DNA of 64,000 nt, taken from the NCBI GenBank assembly GCA_021604805.1, contig BQJR01000001.1, forward strand, positions 784,925-848,924. Direction: 5' to 3'. Below, in pieces: positions 23,029-31,475 of the stretch. The position numbers and the translations under genes are program-made. Numbering within the stretch: the stretch's first letter is position 1; every line of letters begins with the position of its first letter. The DNA is from Planctomycetota bacterium (GTDB taxonomy: Bacteria; Planctomycetota; B15-G4). A model generated the notes under the pieces. It saw nothing but the letters and a program-made list of their open reading frames with translations, was not told the DNA's origin and did not search any database.

Positions 23029-25602
23029 ATGCCTGCCTCTCGCACCACTGCCGCCAGCGCTCCGAAGCCCGCCGGCTTGGGAACTTTCGCCGGCGTGTTC
23101 ACGCCCAGCTTGCTGACCATCCTGGGCTTGATCCTGTTCCGCCGACTGGGCTGGATCGTCGGCGAGGCCGGCCCCTGGCGCATGGTCGTGCTGCTCGGCG
23201 TGGCGCACTTGCTGTCGCTGATCACGAGCACCAGCCTCGCCGCCCTGGCCACGAATGTGCGCGTGAAGGGCGGCGGTGACTACTACATCATCTCGCGCTC
23301 GCTCGGCGTGGGCGTCGGCGGCGCGCTCGGCCTCGTGTTGTTCCTGGCGCAAGCCGTGTCGGTCGCCTTCTACTGTCTCGGTCTCGGCGAAGCGCTCGCG
23401 CTGATCACGCCACCCGCCTGGGGGCTCGACGGCCCGCAGATCGCCGCGGCCTCAGTGCTGCTGCTCTTCGTGTTCGCCTGGGCCGGTTCCGACTGGGCGA
23501 CGAAGCTGCAGTACCTCGTGATGGCTGCGCTCGTCGTGGCGCTGACCTCGTTCTTCCTGGGCGCGGCCGAACGCTTCGACCCGGCGCTCCTGCACGCCGC
23601 CGCCGAAGCGCCCGCGCGCAGCGACGGCGTGTCGCTCGGCGTGCTCTTCGCGCTCTTCTTCCCGGCCGTCACCGGCTTCACGCAAGGCGTGTCGATGAGC
23701 GGTGACCTGCGCGACCCGAGCAAGAGTTTGCCCACGGGCACCTTCGCCGCGGTGATCGTGTCGCTGCTCGTGTACGGCGCGGCGAGTTTCGCACTCGCAG
23801 GCAGTCTCGGTCCCGAAGGACTCACCTCTGACTACGAAGCCATGACGCGCCTCGCGCGCTGGCCGGAAGTCGTCACCGTGGGAGTTGTCGCCGCCACGTT
23901 GAGTTCGGCGCTGGCCTCGTTCATGGGCGCGCCGCGCATCCTGCAAGCGCTGGCCGCCGACCGCATCCTGCCGGGGCTGTCGCCCTTTGCGCGCGGCTTC
24001 GGCGCGGCCAACAACCCGCGCATGGGCGTGTTGCTCACGCTGGGCGTCGCGCTCGGTGTCGTGAGCCTCGGCGGTGTCGACGCCATCGCGCCGATCGTGT
24101 CGATGTGCTTCCTGCTCAGCTACGGGCTGCTCAACGGCGCCACTGCGCTCGAAGCGCGCGCCAACAGTCCCAGCTTCCGTCCGCGCTTCCGCGCCTTCCA
24201 CTGGACCACGAGCGCAGTCGGCGCGCTGCTCTGCTTGGGCGCCATGCTGCTCATCGACTGGCAAGCCGGCCTGATCTCCATGGGCGTGCTGGCCGTGTTG
24301 CACCAGGCCGTGTCGCGCGGTTCCGGCGACCGACGTTGGGCCGACGGTCGCCGCGACCTGCACTACGATCGCTTGCGCCGACACCTGATCGCGATGGCGC
24401 GCGAACCGGAACACGCACGCAACTGGCGTCCGCACACGCTCGTGTTCTCCGAGCGCGACGCCGGCCGCGTGCCACTGCTGCGCTTCGCCGAGTGGATCGA
24501 AGGCGGCGCGGGCCTCAACACCGTGGTGAAACTGGTGCAGCTCGACGCGCGCGCCGACACGCACCGCGAACAAGGCCGCATGGCCACCGAGTTGCGCGAG
24601 CACGGCCTCGATGCTTTCCCGCTCGTGGTCGCCACCGACGACATGTCCACCACCTGCGCCACGCTCGTGCAAGCTCACGGCCTCGGCCCGGTCCGCACCA
24701 ACACGATCCTGTTGCCCTGGTCGGAACGCGCCGACGCCTGCAGCGACGCCCCCGCCACCGGACAGCTGCTGCGTCACTTGCAGACGGCCGCGCGGCTCGG
24801 CGTGCACGTGCTCGTGCTCGACGCGCAAGACGCCGACTGGCAACGCGTGGCCGATCGCAAGGCGAAGCGTCGTCGCCTCGATCTGTGGTGGAGCGACGAC
24901 CCGAACGGCGAACTCATGCTGCTGCTGAGTCACATGATGCGCCGCGATGCGCTGTGGCGACGCGCCAAGCTGCGCGTGTTGTTGCCGACCAACCCGCGCG
25001 CCGAAGCCGACGCACGCGCGCGTGTGGCGACGATCCTCGACGAAGCGCGTCTCGACGCCGAGATCGTGACCACCAACCACAGCGACCCCGAGCAACTCGC
25101 CGCCTCTTCCGCCGACGCCGACCTCGTGCTCATGCCGCTGCGCCTCAAGGGCGAACAGGCCGTGGACTTGCTCGGCCGCCCGGTCGAGGCCCTGCTCGAC
25201 AAGCTCGGCGCGGTCGTGCTCGTGTCGGCCAGCGAGGGTTCCACGCTCTCGGCCGATCCCGAGCGCGGCGGCCCCGCCGATCGCGCCGCCCGCCGCGACG
25301 AACTGCGCGGCCTCGAGAAGCGCCTCGCGCGCCTGGAGGCCGAGCTCGAGGAAGCGCGCCCGAAACTCGAGCCGCTGCGCACCGTGGCGCAGCACGCCCT
25401 CGCGCATCTCGACGAACTCAAGCAATCGGCGAGCGGCGAGCGCGAACTCACGCGTCAACAGACGGTGGTCGACGAGAGCTTCAACAAGGCCGCGCTGAGC
25501 GAGCGCGGCTTGCGTCGGCTCGAGGCGGAGCGCGAGGAGCTGCACAGCCGTCGCCGTCGCATCGAGAGTGAGTTGCTGGAGCTCGATCCGGGGTCCGGCT
25601 GA
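23029..25602 (+). CDS. SLC12-like (cation-chloride cotransporter type) APC-superfamily transporter
   Basis: An 857-residue protein. Residues about 15-440 contain 12 membrane segments of the APC fold. The opening GTFAGVFTPSLLTILGLILF with RRLGWIVGEAG is the pattern of SLC12 cation-chloride cotransporters and their bacterial relatives; NVRVKGGGDYYIISRSLG is the second family mark. Residues about 450-750 form a soluble SLC12-C-like domain with two alpha/beta units. The last ~100 residues are a charged coiled coil (LRGLEKRLARLEAELEEARP). The transported ions are not known for bacterial members. The start ATG follows GGAAGG at 5 nt and sits 41 nt after the aldo/keto reductase stop. Confidence 0.82.
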   Translation: MPASRTTAASAPKPAGLGTFAGVFTPSLLTILGLILFRRLGWIVGEAGPWRMVVLLGVAHLLSLITSTSLAALATNVRVKGGGDYYIISRSLGVGVGGALGLVLFLAQAVSVAFYCLGLGEALALITPPAWGLDGPQIAAASVLLLFVFAWAGSDWATKLQYLVMAALVVALTSFFLGAAERFDPALLHAAAEAPARSDGVSLGVLFALFFPAVTGFTQGVSMSGDLRDPSKSLPTGTFAAVIVSLLVYGAASFALAGSLGPEGLTSDYEAMTRLARWPEVVTVGVVAATLSSALASFMGAPRILQALAADRILPGLSPFARGFGAANNPRMGVLLTLGVALGVVSLGGVDAIAPIVSMCFLLSYGLLNGATALEARANSPSFRPRFRAFHWTTSAVGALLCLGAMLLIDWQAGLISMGVLAVLHQAVSRGSGDRRWADGRRDLHYDRLRRHLIAMAREPEHARNWRPHTLVFSERDAGRVPLLRFAEWIEGGAGLNTVVKLVQLDARADTHREQGRMATELREHGLDAFPLVVATDDMSTTCATLVQAHGLGPVRTNTILLPWSERADACSDAPATGQLLRHLQTAARLGVHVLVLDAQDADWQRVADRKAKRRRLDLWWSDDPNGELMLLLSHMMRRDALWRRAKLRVLLPTNPRAEADARARVATILDEARLDAEIVTTNHSDPEQLAASSADADLVLMPLRLKGEQAVDLLGRPVEALLDKLGAVVLVSASEGSTLSADPERGGPADRAARRDELRGLEKRLARLEAELEEARPKLEPLRTVAQHALAHLDELKQSASGERELTRQQTVVDESFNKAALSERGLRRLEAEREELHSRRRRIESELLELDPGSG

Positions 25603-25616
25603 GCCGCACGCATCGC

Positions 25617-25622
25617 TATGCT
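25617..25622 (+). promoter_or_regulatory. -10 element candidate for the metalloprotease gene
   Basis: TATGCT lies 31 nt before the ATG at 25654, which has its own GGAG ribosome site. Confidence 0.45.
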
Positions 25623-25653
25623 GCCCCTTCGCCACGCCGAACGGAGCTGCTCG

Positions 25654-28266
25654 ATGTCGACTCACTTTGTCACGCAGATTCGACCTGCACTGCGCGCAGG
25701 TTTCGCCGCACTGCTCGCCACTTGGGTCGCCGCGGGGATCGCGTGTCAGGCGCCGCCGCGTGCGGACGAGCAAGCGGCCGCGTCGAGCGCGAGCGCTCCG
25801 AGCGCGGGCTCCAGCGCCGCCGGTCAGAACTGGACGGTCGACGAACACACCGGCTTCGAGCGTCGCGAGGGCTTGCTCGTCACACTCTTCGACCGTGAGC
25901 GCAATCGCTTGCTCGTCGAGCTGCCAGCACCCAGCGGCCCCGACAACCTGTGCGTGGAGCTGCTCGCGATCGGCGCGTTGAGTCGCGGGCTGGGCAGCAA
26001 CGACGTGGGCCTCGATCGCGGCTTGCTCGGCGACGAACGCATCCTACGCGTGCGTCGCCTGGGTGACCTGGTGCGCTTCGAGGTGCCGAACACGCAGTAC
26101 GTGGTCGCGAGTGACGAGTTCGCTCAGCGCCGCGCCGCCGAAGAGTCCTTCGCCGGAGGTGTGCTCTTCGGTGCGCAAGCCGAAGAAGTCTTCGACGACG
26201 GCCGCGCCTTGCTCGACCTCACGCTGTGGTTGCTCAGCGATCTCGTGGGCGCGTCGCGCAGCCTCGCGTCCACAGGGCAAGGCAACTTCTCGCTCGACGC
26301 GCAGCGCAGCGCCGTGGAGCTCAATGACTGCCTCGTGTTCCCCGAGAACCTCGAGCTCGAGTCCACGCTCGGCTTCAACAGCAGCGCGCCGGGTTCCGAG
26401 GTGCGCCTCACAGCCGCCGACGCCCACGCGCCGAGCTTGCGTCAACACCTCACGCTCATGGCGCTCCCCGACGAGGGCTTCGTGCCGCGCCGTCACGACC
26501 CGCGCACCGGCGCCTTCGCGTTCACGCAAGTGCGCCTCGACGCGCCACTCGGCGAGAGCATGCGTCAGGCCTGGGCGGTGCGTCATCGCCTGCTGCGCGG
26601 TGCCGACGGCACGCCGCGACCGCTCACCTACTACGTGGACCGCGGCGCGCCCGAGCCCGTGCGCAGCGCGCTGCTCGAGGGCGCGCGCTGGTGGGCCGAC
26701 GCCTTCGCCGCCGCCGGCTGGCCCGACACCTATCGCGTGGAGCTGCTGCCCGAAGGCGTGCACCCGCTCGACAGTCGTTACCACGTGATCCAGTGGGTGC
26801 ACCGTCGCACGCGCGGTTGGTCCTACGGTCGCAGCGTCATCGACCCGCGCACGGGCGAGATCCTCAAGGCCCACGTGTCACTCGGCGCGCTGCGCGTGCG
26901 CCAAGACGTGCTGCTCTTCGAGGGACTGATCGGCGCCGCGGGAACCGGTTCCGGTGGCGCCGACGATCCCGTGCAGCTCGCGCTCGCGCGTCTGCGTCAA
27001 CTCTCGGCGCACGAGGTCGGTCACACGCTCGGGCTCGCGCACAACTTCGCCGCGAGCACTTATCACGACCGCGCCTCGGTGATGGACTACCCGGTGCCGC
27101 GCGTGCGCGTGCGCGACGACGAGAGCTTCGACCTCAGCGAAGCCTACGGCGTGGGTCTCGGCAGTTGGGACAAGGTCGCGATCCGCGACCTCTACGCCGC
27201 CGCGCCCGCGGGCACGGACCTCGCCACGCAACGCGAGGCCTGGCTCACTGCCGCCCGCGCCGACGGCCACGTGTACCTCAGCGACAGAGACGCGCGCCCC
27301 GCCAGCGCCTCCGACGCGCGCGCCGCACTCTGGGACGACGGCACCGACGCCGTGGCCGGATTGCTCCACGCGCTGCAAGTGCGTCGTCTCGCGCTGCAAC
27401 GCTTCGGCCCCGACCGCGTGGCGCCCGACCGACCGCGCGCCGAGCTGCAAGAAGTGCTCGTCCCGCTCGTGCTGCATCACCGCTACGCACTCGACCGCGC
27501 CGTGAAACTGATCGGCGGACGCACGGTGGATCACGTGCTCGCCGGCAGCGACGCGCCGGGCATCGAGGTCGTGCCGGCCGAGCAACAACGCGCCGCGCTC
27601 GACGCCCTCGGACAGCTGCTCGACCCACGCGAACTGAGTCTGCCCGAACAGGTGCTGGAGCTGCTCTCGCCGCGCATGCCCGGACACGAGACTCATCGCG
27701 AGCTGTTCCCCACCGCGAGCGCGCCGCAGGTGGATCCGTTGAGTGTGGCGGCGCTCGTCGCGGATCAAGTCTTCGACGGGGTGCTCCAAGCGGAGCGCCT
27801 CAACCGCGTCGCCGAACAGTTCAGCCGCGACGCCGATCAACTCTCGATCGACGGACTGCTCTTCGCGCTCAGTAATCAGGCAGCCCTCTCTCCGAGTTCG
27901 ACTTGGCCCCCGCCAGCGAGTGATGCCGTGAGACGTGTGGTCCTCGAACAGTTCGTGAGCGCTCTGATGCGCGTGCACAACACGCCCCGGGCTTCGCGCT
28001 TCGTGCGCGCGCAGGTCGACGCGGTGCTCGAGACCCTCGCCAACGGACTCGAGAGCACGGCGCAGCGAACTCACAGCGCGCCGGGAGCCAGCAGCGAGGC
28101 GCATGCGCATGCCCTGGCACTCGCCGCCGACATCCGTCGCGAACTCGAACGCCCTCGAGGTGAACGCGCCGCGGAACCCGCCGCGCCGCGCAGACCGCCG
28201 GGCAGCCCGATCGGTGCAGGCTTCGGCGACGCGCGCTTCGGTTGCGGCTTCGACACGTCGCGCTGA
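25654..28266 (+). CDS. zinc-dependent metalloprotease lipoprotein (DUF5117/DUF4953-like)
   Basis: An 870-residue predicted lipoprotein: the N-terminal hydrophobic stretch ends WVAAGIAC (lipobox Cys31). The metzincin signature HEVGHTLGLAHN (His453, Glu454, His457, His463) and the Met-turn SVMDYP follow about 20 residues apart. The flanking context (LVELPAPSGPDN, LTYYVDRGAPEPVRSALLEG, then WWADAFAAAGWPDTYRVELL quoted in part) fits the zinc-dependent metalloproteases with DUF5117/DUF5118 domains found in Bacteroidota and Planctomycetota. It should act on proteins outside the inner membrane. ATG 25654 is preferred over 25618 for its GGAG site and the following export signal. Confidence 0.85.
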   Translation: MSTHFVTQIRPALRAGFAALLATWVAAGIACQAPPRADEQAAASSASAPSAGSSAAGQNWTVDEHTGFERREGLLVTLFDRERNRLLVELPAPSGPDNLCVELLAIGALSRGLGSNDVGLDRGLLGDERILRVRRLGDLVRFEVPNTQYVVASDEFAQRRAAEESFAGGVLFGAQAEEVFDDGRALLDLTLWLLSDLVGASRSLASTGQGNFSLDAQRSAVELNDCLVFPENLELESTLGFNSSAPGSEVRLTAADAHAPSLRQHLTLMALPDEGFVPRRHDPRTGAFAFTQVRLDAPLGESMRQAWAVRHRLLRGADGTPRPLTYYVDRGAPEPVRSALLEGARWWADAFAAAGWPDTYRVELLPEGVHPLDSRYHVIQWVHRRTRGWSYGRSVIDPRTGEILKAHVSLGALRVRQDVLLFEGLIGAAGTGSGGADDPVQLALARLRQLSAHEVGHTLGLAHNFAASTYHDRASVMDYPVPRVRVRDDESFDLSEAYGVGLGSWDKVAIRDLYAAAPAGTDLATQREAWLTAARADGHVYLSDRDARPASASDARAALWDDGTDAVAGLLHALQVRRLALQRFGPDRVAPDRPRAELQEVLVPLVLHHRYALDRAVKLIGGRTVDHVLAGSDAPGIEVVPAEQQRAALDALGQLLDPRELSLPEQVLELLSPRMPGHETHRELFPTASAPQVDPLSVAALVADQVFDGVLQAERLNRVAEQFSRDADQLSIDGLLFALSNQAALSPSSTWPPPASDAVRRVVLEQFVSALMRVHNTPRASRFVRAQVDAVLETLANGLESTAQRTHSAPGASSEAHAHALALAADIRRELERPRGERAAEPAAPRRPPGSPIGAGFGDARFGCGFDTSR

Positions 28267-28299
28267 GCGGGGCGCGGCTGCACGGTCGCCGTGGGATCC

Positions 28300-28349
28300 A
28301 CCCGCGCTTCGTGACCCGCGCTTCGTGACCCGCGCTCCTCCGCGCGGGT
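28300..28349. repeat. 14-bp tandem repeat ending in a hairpin between convergent genes
   Basis: ACCCGCGCTTCGTG occurs twice in tandem (28300-28313, 28314-28327), followed by a partial third copy whose ACCCGCG (28328-28334) pairs with CGCGGGT (28343-28349). The hairpin lies between the metalloprotease gene and the convergent sulfatase gene and may end transcription from both sides, but it has no T-run. Confidence 0.5.
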
Positions 28350-28361
28350 GACAGCACGCAC

Positions 28362-30179
28362 TCAGCCTTCGAGCTTGGCGCGGACCCGGGCGAGGGCCGA
28401 CTGCACCCCGCGGTCGTCGGGGAGCCGCTCAGCCAGCAGCTGCAACAGACGCTGCGCGTCGGCGTGCTCACCGGCGTCTTCGTGCGCGAAGGCGGCGCGC
28501 TTCAGGTCGGCGAGCTGGGCCTCGTGTTCGTCGAGCAACTCTTGCGTGGGTGTGGCCACGAGCAAGGCCTGTTCGAAACTCTCGAGCGCGGCGACACGGT
28601 CACCCAGCGCGAGCTGCACCTTGGACAAGCCGCGCCAGAAGCTCTTGCGCGTGGGCGAGCGTTGCGTGGCTTGCAGGAACAACTCGCCCGCGAGGGCCAG
28701 CTGCGCGGGGTCACTCGCGCCGCGCGCGAGCGCCATCTCGGCGCGCACCTCGAGCGCGCTGAGACCGTCGGCTTCGAGCGCGTCGAGCTGCTGCAGGATC
28801 TGTTCGGCGCGTGCCAACTGCCCGTTGCGGGCCGCGCTCCGGCCCGTGTGGTAGAGCAGCAACAAGCCGGTCATCTCTTCGGGGTGACGGCCGAGTTCCT
28901 GGGGCGCGTCTTCCGAGCCCACATAACCCAGCGCGGCGAGACGCTCGGCGATGTCGGCGGCCTCGCCTTCGGGCGCACTCAAGGACAGCGGCGCGGGCAG
29001 GCGCGCGGTCCACGCATCGAGCTCACGGGCGAGGCGCCGCGCGTCGTCGTTGCGGGTGTCCACGAGGTCGTGCAACTCGGCGGGGTCGTCGCCCAGGTCG
29101 AAGAGCTGCCAGCGTCGCTCACTGCTCGGCGCGACGACCAGCTTGGTGTCGGCGTCGATCCAAGTGTGCAGACGACTCCAACCGTGATGTCGCTCGGGAT
29201 ACAAACTCTCGCCGTAGACGGCGCGCGCGGGCAGCCCGCGTTGATCCCAGGCGGGCGCGAGGTCGCGACCTTGCACACCTTGCAGCGCGGGCAAGTCGTG
29301 CAGCGCAGCGAGCGTGGGCAACACGTCCACGATGCTGACGGGTTGTGCCACGCGCAGGCCGCGCGCCACGCCGGGGCCGGCGATCAACAGCGGGATGCGC
29401 AAGGTGGCGTCGTGCACGAGCACCGCGTGCGTGGCTTCGCCATGCTCGCCGAGGCCTTCGCCGTGATCCGCCACGACCACCACGTGCAGTTGCTCGTCGC
29501 GCCCGGCGGCTGCCAAGCCGTCGAGTAAGCGGCCGAGTTGGGCGTCGGCGTGGGCGATCTCGGCTTGGTAGGCGCGGTCGTCGTCGCCCGAGGCGCCGGG
29601 GGCGCGCCAAGGACGGTGCGGGTCGAAGAAGTGCGTCCACAAGAACACGGGCTCGTGCGGCTCGACCTGCGGTAACCAGGCCAGCGCCGCGTCGACGACC
29701 GACTCGGCCGGGCGTTCGTCGTAGGGAGCTCCCGGCGCACGCTCGCCGAAGACGTCGTCGTAGACCTCGAAACCCTGGTCGAGCCCGAAGCTGGACTCGA
29801 GCGGAAAGGACGCCACGAAGGCCGCGGTGCGCCAACCCGCCGCCGCAAAATGCTCCGCCGCGGTGTGCGCCGCCGGGTCGAGCCGGAAGGCGCCGTTGTC
29901 GCGCAACCCGTGAACCGGCGGCACGAGGCCGGTGTGCAACGAGGTGTGCGCGGGCAAGGTGATCGGCGCCACGCTGTAGGCGCGCTCGAAGCGCACGCCG
30001 CGCGCCGCCAGAGCATCGAGCACGGGAGTGGCGGCTTGCCTGCGGCCGTAGCTGCCCAGGCGATCGGCGCGGGTGGTATCCAGGCTCACGATCAGCACGC
30101 TGGGCGCAGCGGGGCCACCTCCGCAGGCAACACTCAAGGCGGCGAGCACGGACAAAGCAATCGAGCGGGACAGCGTCAT
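28362..30179 (-). CDS. sulfatase-like (alkaline phosphatase superfamily) lipoprotein with C-terminal TPRs
   Basis: A 605-residue exported protein: signal peptide with lipobox-like LSVACGG, then a sulfatase-fold domain (residues about 28-380) with metal ligands in VSLDTTRADRLGSYG, THFFDPHRPW and VVVADHGEGLGEHGE. The sulfatase formylglycine motif CxPxR is absent; the position reads TLPAHTSL, so Thr or Ser would be the nucleophile, as in phosphodiester or phosphonate-type members. Residues about 430-605 contain TPR-like helices (GRSAARNGQLARAEQILQQL and later ALGDRVAALESFEQAL). The ATG has GGAG 9 nt upstream. Substrate unknown. The same architecture is common in Planctomycetota. Confidence 0.85.
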   Translation of the reverse strand: MTLSRSIALSVLAALSVACGGGPAAPSVLIVSLDTTRADRLGSYGRRQAATPVLDALAARGVRFERAYSVAPITLPAHTSLHTGLVPPVHGLRDNGAFRLDPAAHTAAEHFAAAGWRTAAFVASFPLESSFGLDQGFEVYDDVFGERAPGAPYDERPAESVVDAALAWLPQVEPHEPVFLWTHFFDPHRPWRAPGASGDDDRAYQAEIAHADAQLGRLLDGLAAAGRDEQLHVVVVADHGEGLGEHGEATHAVLVHDATLRIPLLIAGPGVARGLRVAQPVSIVDVLPTLAALHDLPALQGVQGRDLAPAWDQRGLPARAVYGESLYPERHHGWSRLHTWIDADTKLVVAPSSERRWQLFDLGDDPAELHDLVDTRNDDARRLARELDAWTARLPAPLSLSAPEGEAADIAERLAALGYVGSEDAPQELGRHPEEMTGLLLLYHTGRSAARNGQLARAEQILQQLDALEADGLSALEVRAEMALARGASDPAQLALAGELFLQATQRSPTRKSFWRGLSKVQLALGDRVAALESFEQALLVATPTQELLDEHEAQLADLKRAAFAHEDAGEHADAQRLLQLLAERLPDDRGVQSALARVRAKLEG

Positions 30180-30206
30180 GTGGGGTGAACTCCGGGACTG
30201 CGTGCC

Positions 30207-30212
30207 ACTCTA
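30207..30212 (-). promoter_or_regulatory. -10 element candidate for the sulfatase-like gene
   Basis: TAGAGT on the minus strand, giving a leader of about 20 nt before the ATG at 30179. The rest of the 233-nt divergent gap to 30413 shows no other clear element. Confidence 0.45.
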
Positions 30213-30412
30213 ATCGCCACGCGGGGCCGAGCTCACCCTGCTTCGAGGCTCAGCTCGCTCTGGACGAAACCCGCTGAACTCGCGAGAATGGCAGGTTCGG
30301 CCACGCGCCCCAAGCGTCACTCCTGCAACGCGCTCCGGCGCACCGCGCTCGGGCTCTGCGCTCGACGCGAACGCGGCCGCAGCCAACCCGTCCACCACCC
30401 ACGACCCTGCAC

Positions 30413-31444
30413 ATGATGCCCATCGAGATCACCGAGCTGGAAGGCGACGGCATTGGCCCCGAGATCCAGGAGGCCGTGCACTCCGTGGCGCAGGTGTTGC
30501 CGCTCGAGTTCCGCTTCCACGCAGTCGACTGGTCGGTTTCCACGCGCGAAGCCACGGGCCTCGCCGCCATCGACGAAGCTGAAACCTGGATGCGCCGCAC
30601 CAAGCTGGCGCTCAAATACCCCACGGAAACGCGCACCACCAGCCCCAACGCGCTCATCCGTCGGCGCCTCGGCTTCAGCGTGATCTACCGCCCGGCGATC
30701 TCGATCCAGGGCATCGACAGCAACTTCAAGCAAGACGTGAACCTGCACATCGTGCGCGTGGCCACCGGCGGCACCTACGACGACCCGGGTCAGTTGGTCG
30801 GGAAAGACGCCGCCGTGTCCTTGCGCATGGTCGAGCGCGAACCGTGCGCGCAGGCGGCGTCGTTCGCATTCGAGCTGGCGCGCAAGAAGCAACTGCGCGT
30901 GACCTCGTCGAGCAAGCACACGATCCAACGCGTCACGGACGGTCTCTTCGAGGATGTCGTGGCCGACGTGCACGACGGCTACGGCGACATCCAGCACAAC
31001 AAGGAACTCTTCGACGCGCTGCTCGCGAAGATCATCCTCGCGCCGCAAGACTACGACGTCGTGCTCGTGCTCAACGAGTACGGCGACTTCCTCTCCGACA
31101 TGGCCTCGGGCTTGGTCGGCAGCTTGGGCACCGGCGCCAGCGGCAACTTCTCCTTCGACGCCGACCGCAAGGTCGACATCGCGATGTTCGACCCCGCCGG
31201 CGGCACGGCCCCCGACATCGCGGGCAAAGACCTCGCCAACCCCACCGCCATGCTGCTGGCCTTCGGCATGTTGCTCGATCACGTGGACCACTACACCGAG
31301 GGTCACGCGCTGCGCCTGGCGCTCTTCGACGCGATCAAGTCGGGCGAGTGCACGCGCGATCTGCGCGGCAAGCTGGGCACGCGCGAGTTCACCCAGTCGG
31401 TGATCGATCGCATCCCGCAACACCTGCCCGCGAGCATCCCCTGA
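30413..31444 (+). CDS. isocitrate/isopropylmalate dehydrogenase-family protein
   Basis: A 343-residue beta-decarboxylating dehydrogenase. It opens ITELEGDGIGPEIQEAV (the typical GDGIGPE nucleotide-loop motif) and has the metal/substrate segment NEYGDFLSDMASGLVGSLG with the expected Asp residues, plus AMFDPAGGTAPDIAGKDLANP, which is close to the family HGSAPDIAGKxxANP motif. The substrate loop, however, reads TTSPNALIRRRLGFSVIYRP, unlike the SxNxxLRxxLxLYAxxRP of ordinary isocitrate dehydrogenases. Whether it acts on isocitrate, isopropylmalate, homoisocitrate or tartrate cannot be decided. No leu or TCA genes are adjacent. The start is one of two adjacent ATGs with no ribosome site. Confidence 0.8.
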   Translation: MMPIEITELEGDGIGPEIQEAVHSVAQVLPLEFRFHAVDWSVSTREATGLAAIDEAETWMRRTKLALKYPTETRTTSPNALIRRRLGFSVIYRPAISIQGIDSNFKQDVNLHIVRVATGGTYDDPGQLVGKDAAVSLRMVEREPCAQAASFAFELARKKQLRVTSSSKHTIQRVTDGLFEDVVADVHDGYGDIQHNKELFDALLAKIILAPQDYDVVLVLNEYGDFLSDMASGLVGSLGTGASGNFSFDADRKVDIAMFDPAGGTAPDIAGKDLANPTAMLLAFGMLLDHVDHYTEGHALRLALFDAIKSGECTRDLRGKLGTREFTQSVIDRIPQHLPASIP

Positions 31445-31475
31445 GTCGCGTGAGTCGCGCGCGCCGAGGGGGCCG

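Noticed and set aside
28300..28349. CRISPR-like repeat
   Set aside because: The 14-bp units are directly adjacent without spacers and there are fewer than three copies; no cas genes are in the window.
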